Source of the DNA: Acidobacteriaceae bacterium
GTDB lineage: Bacteria; Acidobacteriota; Terriglobia; Terriglobales; Acidobacteriaceae
Assembly (NCBI GenBank): GCA_030039035.1
Contig: JASHQQ010000103.1
Span: 1-43,494 of the forward strand
DNA: 43,494 nt
Direction: 5' to 3'
Position 1 is the first letter of the stretch; each line of letters opens with the position of its first letter. Shown here piece after piece: positions 35,785-43,494 of this stretch. The notes below the pieces were generated by a model. The model made no database searches and was not told the origin of the DNA. It saw only the letters and a program-made list of their open reading frames with translations. The position numbers and the translations under genes are program-made.

Positions 35785-36038
35785 ATCCACTTGCCGGTCT
35801 GGGGCGGATCCATACCCCTGCCCCGGCTTGCCAGGTTGATCTGCTCCCGCAGTGACTCGTTCTTCTGTAGCAGGTAGCACACAATCTGCTGCAGGTTCCA
35901 TGTTTGTTTCTGCAGTTCCAGAATCAGTTCGACGAGTTGTTCCCGCGCCATTCCGCTGCAGTCCGCGGGGATCTTCTGCTCGCTCTCCGCCGATGGAGAA
36001 TCCGGGCGGGAGTCGATCGACAGGTTGACTGGTAACAT
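35778..36038 (-). CDS. small coiled-coil protein of unknown function
   Basis: An ATG at 36038 preceded by AGAAGGGAAACTGC was chosen over longer frames; it gives 86 residues. The first 30 residues are Ser/Pro/Glu-rich and probably disordered. Residues about 30-68 (AREQLVELILELQKQTWNLQQIVCYLLQKNESLREQI) have a regular heptad pattern and should form a coiled coil. There is no signal peptide. I recognise no family. It overlaps the convergent DoxX gene and could be a dimeric adaptor, but nothing in the context shows a partner. Confidence 0.5.
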   Translation of the reverse strand: MLPVNLSIDSRPDSPSAESEQKIPADCSGMAREQLVELILELQKQTWNLQQIVCYLLQKNESLREQINLASRGRGMDPPQTGKWIH

Positions 36039-36472
36039 TGCAGTTTCCCTTCTCGGACGGCATCCGATACCCGGATTCTCGCTGAAACCCCGGGGCATCG
36101 AAACCGTCGTTCGGGCTGGGCCGATCTCCCTCTTTCGGGTATCCGCGCCACACAACGTTACCTGATTCACCGGACGTCCGGATTAAGCCGGCCTCGCAGG
36201 ATTCGTAAAGCATGGCGCGGGCTCAATTCATCACCTGTCCGATTCCGGACGGCATTTGGTTCCGCTCCTGGCAGGCGTTTGGATTGGCCTCATTTGTAAT
36301 CCCTGCTGGTTCTGCGGCATGGCCGTCGACGGAATCCGGCACCCTCCATGCCTTGCACGATAGCGTCGCAAGAGGCACTTTGAAACTGATTCAGAATGCC
36401 CATGGCATTTTCTGGGACCGGTCCGTGCGGCTTGCATCCCCGACACCCTCGGCCCTGCAGGCGCGATGCCGG
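36039..36472. other. intergenic region
   Basis: There is no supported gene in 434 bases between two minus-strand genes. A plus-strand frame that begins at 36212 has no ribosome-binding site and mostly overlaps the kinase gene in antisense. The region should contain the promoter of the coiled-coil gene near its left end. Confidence 0.4.
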
Positions 36473-39154
36473 CTATCCGGGTGGTGTACGAACGCCGGCG
36501 GGGTTCTGATCGGCTGCACTCCGAACGGACTTCGGTTGCCCTTTGTCGCGGTCGCTCGCGAAGTCGTTGTGGCATGCCATGCCGGCGAGACGCAGTTTTT
36601 GAAATTGCGGATTGGTTCTCAACTGGTTGAAAAACGGGTCCCGGTCCATCGCCGGGTACGAGCAGTAGTTGCGGTCGATCGCAATCTTCAAAAATCGCAA
36701 TGCGGCTTCATTCTGCCCGCAAAAGGCAAGGTGTCCGGCAAATAAGTAGTCTTCTTCCGGATCGTCGTCGACCGCAATCTTCGCGGCCAGCGACTGAATC
36801 TCTTCTTCCGGATCGTGCCGGGCGCAGGCCAGCAACATCTTGTAGCTGTCCCAGGACGGAATCTGGGGAGCCGGAATCCGGAGCGCCGCCTCGGTTTTTC
36901 CCGCACGCAGCAGCACATCAATCGCGTGCGCATTGGCCCACTCGGTGCCACTGCGAAGGAAGGTCATTGCCCGTTCGTAGTTGCCCGACTCCATGAAGGT
37001 CGTTCCGCAGGAGCCCCACCGGATTCCGGTAGCCAACAAAAGAACCAGCTCGCATTCACGTCCTGCTTCCTCCAGCGATCCACCGTAACGGAGCACATAG
37101 CTCAGGGTGTGATGCAGGTTGGGATCATCCGGTCTGCGCCGCAGCAATTCAACCGCCATCTGGTGCGCCTTGACCAGATCTCCCCGCTCCGTACGGTGAA
37201 TCGTCAACTCGCTCAATGCATCCATCGAGTCCGGGTTCAGCGCGAGTTCCTTCTCCGCGGCCGCATCGGAAAACGCCATCATCTCCGGACCACCGCCTCC
37301 CCAACGCGCATAGTCGTAGTAGCGAACGGCCAGGTTGTCCCAGGCAGGCGCATAATTTGGCTCCAGCAGCACAACGCGGCGCAAAAGCTCGATGGCCTGC
37401 TGCGTCGGCTTGGGATTGTTGCTGAGGGCCACGCTCTTCAAATAGAGTTCGTAGGCTTCTTCATTTGTCGCCTGGGGAGGCGGATCGGCGATGAATTCCC
37501 GCACACCCAGTGCATTGGCCAGGCGGCCGCGCGCGATCGCGGCGATCTGCCCTTGCATGGCCAGGAGATTGTTCGAGGCAACTTCGAAGCTGTCCTGCCA
37601 AACGATCCTGTTTTCGGCCGTGTCCACGGCTTCCATCATGATGTGAAGCCGGTTTCCCTCGACCAGAAAGCGGCCTGTCACGGCGCGGCCTACGTCGAGA
37701 TCGTGACCGACCCTGCGGAAGTCCACTCCCGGGTCGGAGAATCGCGCGGATGCCGCCAACGGACGGACCGTAAGGGAACGCGCCGCCGCCAGTGTGTGCG
37801 CAATCTCGTCGGGAAGCGCCGAACGCAAATAGTCGAGTGGCTCACTCGCGGAGACGTTCTGAAACGGAAGGATCGCTACATTGACGGATTGCGGAGGCGC
37901 CGGATTCTTACCCCGGTGTGCCGCCAGACCGATCGAAACCGCGATAACGAGAGCGATCCCGATTCCACCCCAGAGCCAGCGCTGGCGCGAAGAAACCTCG
38001 AGCCCTTGCAGCGCGTTCCGGATGGGTGGCGCAGCTCGCGCTTGCAGCGGCCGGTTCTCGAGCAGCGCGGCAAGATCGCGCACCAGCGTGCCCGCGTCGG
38101 GATAACGCCGCGCCACGTCCGGCTCCAGCGCATGGAGCGACAGCACATCGAGATTGGCCCATTCCCTTTTGCCGAGCTCCCGCCGGATCTGCGGTTTCTC
38201 GCGGCGCACCACGGCTGACGGCTTTTCGCTGGACCAGTGATCGAAAGCATTCTCCGCGTCACCGGACTGCACACGGTGCGGCAGCCGTCCGGTGATCGAT
38301 TGGTAGAGCAGAACGCCCAGCGCATACGCGTCGGTGTACAAACCGACCGGCCCGCCGGCCAACTGCTCGGGAGCCGCATACCCCAGCGTCATCAATCGCA
38401 GGCCGGTGATGGTCCGGTCTATGGTCCTGTCCCGGGACTCCTCGAGGTTCAGGTGCTTGGCGATCCCGAAATCGAGCAGCTTCACCTGGCCCTTTTCGTT
38501 GACCAGGATATTGGACGGCTTCAGATCGCGGTGAATAATGCCATGGCTGTGCGCATATTCGACGGCCTCGCAGATGCGGCGGAAAAGCTCGATCCTCTCG
38601 CGCATCGGTGCGTCATGCACCTTGAGGTATTCGTTGAGCGGCATCCCCTCGGCATACTCCATCGCGAACCAGGGCGTCCCGTCCTCGAGGGTGTTGGCGT
38701 CGTAGATGCGCGCGATGGACGGATGATTCAGCTCGGCCAGTGTGTGCTGCTCCGCCTGGAAGCGCTGGCGCCTCATCGGCGAAAGCCAGGCGTCGCGCAG
38801 CAGCTTGATGGCGACTTTGCCGCCGATGTCGGTCCGCTCGGCCAGGTACACCACGCCCATGCCGCCTTCGCCGAGCAGGCGCAGCAGGCGATACGGCCCG
38901 ATCTCGCGCTGAACCAGCGAGGGCAGGCGGCCGAGGTCAAGGAACGTGCGCGCGGCGTGGTCGAGGCCGCCGTCCAGCAACGGGTTGGCGACAGCGTCTT
39001 CGGCGAGCATTTCCAGCACGTCGTCGACAATGCTTTCGTCGCCGTGGCACAAGCCCAGGATCGCGCGACGGCGATCGGTGTCATTCAGCCCCGCCGGCAG
39101 CTCGACCGCGCAGGTGAAGACCTCTTCGACCGCCGACCACCGATCCTTGTCCAT
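36473..39154 (-). CDS. membrane Ser/Thr protein kinase with TolB-like and TPR C-terminal part
   Basis: This protein has 893 residues. A short N-terminal helical region (1-80) is followed by a Hanks-type kinase domain (about 86-365). It has the glycine loop LLGEGGMGVVYLA, Lys117 (VAIKLLRD), HRDLKPSN with Asp210 and Asn215, DFG at 228-230 and APEQL, so it should be active. One membrane span (394-411) follows. Outside comes a TolB_N-like domain (about 423-560; VNVAILPFQNVSASEPLDY) and then TPR-like helical repeats (about 570-880). A sigma gene of the matching family sits 18 bases upstream. This pair arrangement is common in Acidobacteriota and Planctomycetota. The substrate is unknown. Confidence 0.95.
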   Translation of the reverse strand: MDKDRWSAVEEVFTCAVELPAGLNDTDRRRAILGLCHGDESIVDDVLEMLAEDAVANPLLDGGLDHAARTFLDLGRLPSLVQREIGPYRLLRLLGEGGMGVVYLAERTDIGGKVAIKLLRDAWLSPMRRQRFQAEQHTLAELNHPSIARIYDANTLEDGTPWFAMEYAEGMPLNEYLKVHDAPMRERIELFRRICEAVEYAHSHGIIHRDLKPSNILVNEKGQVKLLDFGIAKHLNLEESRDRTIDRTITGLRLMTLGYAAPEQLAGGPVGLYTDAYALGVLLYQSITGRLPHRVQSGDAENAFDHWSSEKPSAVVRREKPQIRRELGKREWANLDVLSLHALEPDVARRYPDAGTLVRDLAALLENRPLQARAAPPIRNALQGLEVSSRQRWLWGGIGIALVIAVSIGLAAHRGKNPAPPQSVNVAILPFQNVSASEPLDYLRSALPDEIAHTLAAARSLTVRPLAASARFSDPGVDFRRVGHDLDVGRAVTGRFLVEGNRLHIMMEAVDTAENRIVWQDSFEVASNNLLAMQGQIAAIARGRLANALGVREFIADPPPQATNEEAYELYLKSVALSNNPKPTQQAIELLRRVVLLEPNYAPAWDNLAVRYYDYARWGGGGPEMMAFSDAAAEKELALNPDSMDALSELTIHRTERGDLVKAHQMAVELLRRRPDDPNLHHTLSYVLRYGGSLEEAGRECELVLLLATGIRWGSCGTTFMESGNYERAMTFLRSGTEWANAHAIDVLLRAGKTEAALRIPAPQIPSWDSYKMLLACARHDPEEEIQSLAAKIAVDDDPEEDYLFAGHLAFCGQNEAALRFLKIAIDRNYCSYPAMDRDPFFNQLRTNPQFQKLRLAGMACHNDFASDRDKGQPKSVRSAADQNPAGVRTPPG

Positions 39155-39172
39155 GCCAGCCCGGTCCTTTCT

Positions 39173-39745
39173 TCAAGCGGAGTTGGCCTCTCCGCCCATG
39201 CGATCGCCGGAAAGCGAACGCCTGATCTCGACCGCCAGCCAGGCGCGCGCCGACCGCCACTCGCGCGTGATCGTGGCTTCGGAAACCTGCAGCATCTCGG
39301 CCAGCTCGCTCATCTCCAGGCCGCCGAAGAAGCGCCCTTCGACCAGCCTCGCCTGACGCTCCGAAATCCGGTTCAGCGCCTCGAGCGCATGATCGAGCGC
39401 CAGAATGTCTCTCGCATCGGGCAGGTTCATGCCGCCAGGCACGGCCTCGTCAAAATCCACAAAGAGTACGGGATCTCCGCGCCGCGCGGCCCTGCGGCGA
39501 CGCGCCGCTTCCACCAGCACCTGGCGCATGGCGCGGGCGGCGATGCGGCGAAAATGCAGGCGCGAAGTCTGCGCCAGCTCCGGCGAGCGGGCCAGCTTGA
39601 GCCACGCCTCGTGCACCAGCGTGGTCGGCGTCAGGCGGTTGCCCTGCTCGCTGCGCAGGACATTTGCCGCCAATCCCCGCAGCTCTTCATAGACCAGGCT
39701 GAATAGTTTATCGAACGATTCTCTTTCCTCGAGCTCCGCAATCAT
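39173..39745 (-). CDS. ECF sigma factor of the Acidobacteria/Planctomycete type paired with a Ser/Thr kinase
   Basis: The ATG at 39745, just after GCAGGGGCGCC, gives 190 residues, close to the usual length of this subfamily. A longer frame reaches 39865 but its extra 40 residues look non-coding. Region 2 has DKLFSLVYEELRGLAANVLRSE and LTPTTLVHEAWLKL, the variant typical of this group. Region 4 has RQARLVEGRFFGGLEMSELAEMLQVSEATITREWRSARAWL. It probably directs transcription of the adjacent kinase gene and others, and the kinase may act on it in turn; that link is inferred from the conserved pairing. Confidence 0.93.
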   Translation of the reverse strand: MIAELEERESFDKLFSLVYEELRGLAANVLRSEQGNRLTPTTLVHEAWLKLARSPELAQTSRLHFRRIAARAMRQVLVEAARRRRAARRGDPVLFVDFDEAVPGGMNLPDARDILALDHALEALNRISERQARLVEGRFFGGLEMSELAEMLQVSEATITREWRSARAWLAVEIRRSLSGDRMGGEANSA

Positions 39746-39910
39746 GGCGCCCCTGCTGGACAACCCTAAAAATTGCAGGGTCGTGACGATTCTGCGCGCT
39801 CTTCTGCGCAATGGGTGATTGACGGGGGAGAAGCCGGCATTTCGCCGATGCGGTCGGTTCACCATCCCTGCGCAAGTTCCGGCTCACTTGGACAGAAAGG
39901 ATGACCCACC

Positions 39911-42900
39911 ATGACGGCAACCGAAAACCGGGTTTCCCACGAGGCTACCAGCCCGAATACCCGCCACGCAATGGGATTCATACGACATTCATTTGCCTCG
40001 GTTTGCGGCCATGGACGCGAGCGGAGCTTTTCGCCCGTGCTCTGGCTGGCCCCCTTTCTTCTCATGGTCCTTTCCGCAGGGCGGACATGGGCCGCGAGCC
40101 CACAGTTTGCCACGATTCCCGAGCTCTACTTCACCACCACCTTCGGCCTTGACAACCCCATGAGCCAGGTGATTACGGTAGCCAGCACCGGCACCAGCTT
40201 CGCCTTCGCGGCCACCGCCAGCACCAACGGCGGCGGTAGCTGGCTGAGCATCAACCCCAGCAATTACGGCTGCTGCGGCCTGGGCACGCCTTATGGAGTT
40301 ACCGTAACCGCCGCGCCCGCCATCACTCTGGCCGCCGGCACGTACACCGGACAGATCGAATTCACGGCCAACGGTGTCGTGCCCATGACGGTCGATGTGA
40401 GCCTGACCGTCCATGCCGCTACCGACACCTATTTCGACCAGATCGCCGGCGGCCTCACCTTCAACATGGCTACCGAAGGCAATGCGCCTCCGGGGCAACT
40501 GATCCAGGTGCGCAACGCCGGCGCCAGCACCCTGAGCTGGACGGCATCCGTCAGCACCGCGGACGGCGGATCATGGCTGAGCCTGTCGTCCAGCAGCGGT
40601 TCCGCGCCCTCCAATGTCACGGTGAGCGTGAATCCGTCGAATCTTCCCGGCGGCGGCCTGACCGCAGGCACTTTCGTCGGCCAGGTTCTCTTTGCTTCAT
40701 CGGGCGATACCGAGACCGTCCCCATCACCGTCTATGTCGGCAGCAGTGTGTTCGCGCAAGTCAATCCGCTCGGCTTCGTCAAGACCTTCGGCGGCGACAA
40801 CCCTCTGGCGCAGAACATTACCCTGGCCAGTACCGGAAGCTCGTTTAACTTCAGCGCGGCGGTGCTGAACTCGACCGGTGGCAGTTGGCTCTCCATCACT
40901 CCCAGCAGCTACGGCTGCTGCGGCGTCGGCACTCCGTATAACGTCCAGGTGAGCGTAGATCCGGCCATTACCCTGGCCGCGGGGACCTACATGGCCGAGG
41001 TGATCGTCAACGCCAGCGGCCAGGTGCTCAGCATTCCCGTCACGATGACCATCAATCCGCCGACGAATGCCTATCTCGACAATGTCGCTGGCGCGCTCAA
41101 CTTCTCCATGGCTACGGGCGGCGAGGCTCCGCCGTCGCAGAACATCCAGATCCGCAATGCCGGCACGGGAAGCCTCGCCTGGACATCGGCGGTGACTACA
41201 GCCGACGGCGGCGACTGGCTGAGCGTCTCGCAGGCCAGTGGCACCGCGCCCAACGACATCACGGTCTCGGTCAATCCGGCCAACGTGCCGGGCGCTGGAT
41301 TGGTCGCCGGCACCTTCATCGGTCAGGTCGAATTGCTGTCGTCCACCGGCAACGTCACCATCCCGGTCTCCTTCCCGGTGAGCGCGGCCGCGTTCCGTCA
41401 GGTCAATCCCCTCAGCTTCACCAAGGTCTTCGGCGGAGCCAATCCCCTCTCGCAGACGATCACCATCGCCAGCACGGGGACCAATTTCAACTACAGCGCC
41501 ACGGCGATCAGCGCCACGGGCGGCACCTGGCTCAGCATCAACCCCAGTAGCTACGGTTGCTGCGGGGTCAGCACGCCCAACGGAATCACGGTCAGCGTCA
41601 ACCCGGCGGTCACCCTCGCCGTCGGCGCCTATTCGGCTGAGGTCCTGGTAACCTCGGGCACCCAGGCGATGATGATCCCGGTCACGCTGACGGTTGAGCC
41701 AGCGACTTCGACCTTCTTCGACGCCACGCCCGGCCAGATGGCCTTTTACATGGCCACCGGCGGCAACCCGCCGCCGCCGCAGGTGCTGCCCATCCGCAAC
41801 GCCGGCGCAGCCAGTCTCGACTGGGACGCCGAAGTCTCGACCTCGGACGGCGGAAACTGGCTGAGCATCTCCTCGGAGAGCGGAACCGCGCCCTCCGAGC
41901 CCACGGTGAGCGTGAACCCGGCCAACGTTCCCGGCGGAGGGCTGCTGGCAGGCACGTTCACGGGCGAGGTCCTGCTCCAGCAAAACGGCCAGCAGATATC
42001 CGTTCCGGTGAGCTTCATCATCGGCGCCAATGTCTTCTACCAGACCAATCCGCTCAGCTTCACCATGACCCAGGGCGGAGCCAATCCTTTGCCGCAGGTC
42101 TTCACCCTGGCCAGCACCGGAACCAGCTTCAACTATTCCGCCATCGTCGCCAATTCCACTGGCGGGAGCTGGCTCGCCATCAACCCCAGCAGCTTCGGCT
42201 GTTGCGGCATTGGCACGCCCAATAACATCGCGGCCAGCGTGAGCGTTTCGCCGACACTGGCCGCCGGAACCTACTCGGCGGAGATCATCGTCAACGCCTC
42301 GGCCGGCCTGATGAACATGACCGTTCCCGTGACGCTCTACGTGGAGCCGGGCACCTCGGCCTACTTCGACAGCCTGCCCGGCGCGCTCAGCTACTCGATG
42401 GCCACCGGCGGCTTTGCTCCGCCTTCGCAGCCGTTGCAGATTCGCAACGCCGGCACCGGCGCGCTTGCGTGGACCGCGACCGTTACCACCTCCGACGGTG
42501 GCGCATGGCTCACCATCTCGTCGGCCAGCGGCACGGCGCCGTCTGTCCCGCAGGTTTCCGTCAATCCAGCCAAGCTCCCCGGCCTGGGCCTCACCGCCGG
42601 CACCTTCGTCGGACAGGTGATTCTATCGACGGATGGCAATAGCGTGACGGTTCCCGTCGTTTACACCGTCGGCGCCAACGTATTCCACCAGGAGAACGGC
42701 CTCAATTTCAACAAGACCTTCGGCGGACCCAACCCGCTGCCGCAGCTCATCAACTTCACCAGCACAGGCACAAGCTTTGCTTACAGCGCCACCGCCACGA
42801 GCAACAGCGGCGGCGGAAACTGGCTCACGATCAGTCCCAGCAACTACGGCTGCTGCGGCGTGGGCACGCCCAACCAGATGATCGTCACCGTTAACCCCGC

Positions 42901-43494
42901 GGTAACGCTCGCCGCAGGCACATACACCGGCGAGATCATCCTCCAGGCCAGCGGCGGCGCCGAAAGCATGGTCGTCCCCGTGACTCTCGCGGTGAATGCG
43001 CCCAACACCACCTACTTCGACGACGTTCCCGGGGCGATCAGCTTCTTCCAGGCCACCGGGGGAACGAACCCCGCCTCGCAGTCGTTCGCTATCCGCAACT
43101 CCGGCACCGGTACGCTGACCTGGAAGGCGACCGCATCTACCGCTGACGGTGGCAACTGGCTGCAGATCTCATCCCTCAGCGGGACAGCGCCGGACTCGCT
43201 CACCGTGAGCGTTACCTCGAGCAATCTTCCCGGCCAGGGACTGACAGCCGGCCAGTTCAACGGCCAGATCGTGCTCAGCGCCGGCAACGGCATCGAGACC
43301 ATTCCCGTCGCCTACGTCGTCGGGGCCAATGTATTCGAGCCGGTCAAGCCGCTGGTTTTCAACAAGCCCTTTGGCGGCTCCAACCCCGGCGATCAGCCCA
43401 TCACTCTCGTCAGCACGGGTAGCAACTTCAGCTATTTCGGGCTCGGCGCAAGCGCCACCGGCGGCAACTGGCTCAGCATTAACCCCAGCAGCTT
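39911..43494 (+). CDS. secreted protein of tandem BACON-like Ig repeats (C-terminus outside window)
   Basis: The frame is open to the right edge and shows 1194 codons. The ATG at 39911 follows AGAAAGGATGACCC; an ATG at 39971 is an alternative. A signal segment (SPVLWLAPFLLMVLSAGRTWAA) lies at about 41-62. The rest alternates two related modules. Module A has QVNPLSFTKTFGGANPL, TGGSWLSINPSSYGCCGVGTP and TLAAGTYSAEI. Module B has YFDDVPGALSFSMATGG, IRNAGTGSLAW, GGNWLSISSASGTAP and GLTAGTFVGQV. WLSI.PSSG-type strands are typical of BACON-like and related surface domains. Five A/B pairs are complete and a sixth begins. Likely roles are surface binding or adhesion; no catalytic domain is visible so far. 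Confidence 0.85.
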   Translation, partial: MTATENRVSHEATSPNTRHAMGFIRHSFASVCGHGRERSFSPVLWLAPFLLMVLSAGRTWAASPQFATIPELYFTTTFGLDNPMSQVITVASTGTSFAFAATASTNGGGSWLSINPSNYGCCGLGTPYGVTVTAAPAITLAAGTYTGQIEFTANGVVPMTVDVSLTVHAATDTYFDQIAGGLTFNMATEGNAPPGQLIQVRNAGASTLSWTASVSTADGGSWLSLSSSSGSAPSNVTVSVNPSNLPGGGLTAGTFVGQVLFASSGDTETVPITVYVGSSVFAQVNPLGFVKTFGGDNPLAQNITLASTGSSFNFSAAVLNSTGGSWLSITPSSYGCCGVGTPYNVQVSVDPAITLAAGTYMAEVIVNASGQVLSIPVTMTINPPTNAYLDNVAGALNFSMATGGEAPPSQNIQIRNAGTGSLAWTSAVTTADGGDWLSVSQASGTAPNDITVSVNPANVPGAGLVAGTFIGQVELLSSTGNVTIPVSFPVSAAAFRQVNPLSFTKVFGGANPLSQTITIASTGTNFNYSATAISATGGTWLSINPSSYGCCGVSTPNGITVSVNPAVTLAVGAYSAEVLVTSGTQAMMIPVTLTVEPATSTFFDATPGQMAFYMATGGNPPPPQVLPIRNAGAASLDWDAEVSTSDGGNWLSISSESGTAPSEPTVSVNPANVPGGGLLAGTFTGEVLLQQNGQQISVPVSFIIGANVFYQTNPLSFTMTQGGANPLPQVFTLASTGTSFNYSAIVANSTGGSWLAINPSSFGCCGIGTPNNIAASVSVSPTLAAGTYSAEIIVNASAGLMNMTVPVTLYVEPGTSAYFDSLPGALSYSMATGGFAPPSQPLQIRNAGTGALAWTATVTTSDGGAWLTISSASGTAPSVPQVSVNPAKLPGLGLTAGTFVGQVILSTDGNSVTVPVVYTVGANVFHQENGLNFNKTFGGPNPLPQLINFTSTGTSFAYSATATSNSGGGNWLTISPSNYGCCGVGTPNQMIVTVNPAVTLAAGTYTGEIILQASGGAESMVVPVTLAVNAPNTTYFDDVPGAISFFQATGGTNPASQSFAIRNSGTGTLTWKATASTADGGNWLQISSLSGTAPDSLTVSVTSSNLPGQGLTAGQFNGQIVLSAGNGIETIPVAYVVGANVFEPVKPLVFNKPFGGSNPGDQPITLVSTGSNFSYFGLGASATGGNWLSINPSS
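40097..43494 (+). repeat. tandem repeat of about 645 bp (215 residues) within the BACON-like gene
   Basis: The YGCCG/FGCCG codons mark corresponding points at 40265, 40910, 41552, 42194 and 42845, and the next unit is cut at the right edge. Spacings are 645, 642, 642 and 651 bases, all multiples of three. The units are similar but not identical in DNA, so the array is not very young. Confidence 0.9.

Noticed and set aside
36212..36745. Plus-strand frame of 177 codons.
   Set aside because: No ribosome-binding site, and half of it is antisense to the Ser/Thr kinase.
40697..41983. Long minus-strand frames opposite the BACON-like gene (over 400 codons).
   Set aside because: They are repeats of the same antisense composition produced by the repeat array; the plus-strand frame has a signal peptide, a ribosome-binding site and domain structure.

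Overview
The window is high in G+C, densely coded and most likely chromosomal DNA of an Acidobacteriota bacterium. This is inferred from the combination of an Oar-like outer-membrane receptor with a carboxypeptidase-regulatory N-terminus, a beta-propeller sensor kinase, an ECF sigma gene next to a Ser/Thr kinase with TolB/TPR parts, and a long BACON-like repeat protein. No phage, IS element, CRISPR array, rRNA or intact tRNA was seen.

Layout. (1) 1-7371, minus strand: the 5' part of a secreted YncE-like propeller protein, then an apparent operon (read right to left) of Oar-like receptor, small secreted protein, OmpR-type regulator and CusS-like kinase. A tRNA-like 3' half lies upstream of it. 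(2) 7372-8286, minus: a secreted alpha/beta-hydrolase-like protein with an embedded EF-hand loop. (3) 8842-16733, plus: the most unusual block. It holds a radical SAM/SPASM-like protein, a COG3581-type 2-hydroxyacyl-CoA-dehydratase-like Fe-S protein, and a 1250-residue activase that joins two BcrAD/BadFG ATPase domains to a DUF2229 domain. A LolA-like secreted protein overlaps its end. An ECF-sigma-like protein (16779-17297) and a regulatory-domain exported protein (17632-18654) follow.

(4) 18882-24068, plus: an efflux operon of TolC-type channel, YtcA lipoprotein, MdtN-type fusion protein and FUSC/MdtO-type inner-membrane protein. (5) 24256-27552, plus: NAD-type malic enzyme and class II fumarase, two enzymes of C4-acid metabolism. 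(6) 28124-35784: a coupled trio (GH16-like lipoprotein, propeller histidine kinase, NarL-type regulator), then a DoxX-like protein and a divergent ECF sigma gene. After these comes a decayed second copy of kinase and regulator, followed by an intact second DoxX gene. Related motifs (GAAAG...CCCTTT-like) recur in the gaps of this block. (7) 35778-39745, minus: a small coiled-coil protein and an ECF sigma-Ser/Thr kinase pair. (8) 39911-43494, plus, open at the right edge: a secreted protein built from repeats of about 215 residues, each with an invariant pair of adjacent cysteines.

The best candidate for an undescribed system is block 3. An activase-like Fe-S ATPase appears to power a dehydratase-like Fe-S protein, and a radical SAM protein sits directly upstream. 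None of the usual acyl-CoA pathway genes (CoA-transferase, dehydrogenase) is beside it, so its substrate is unknown.
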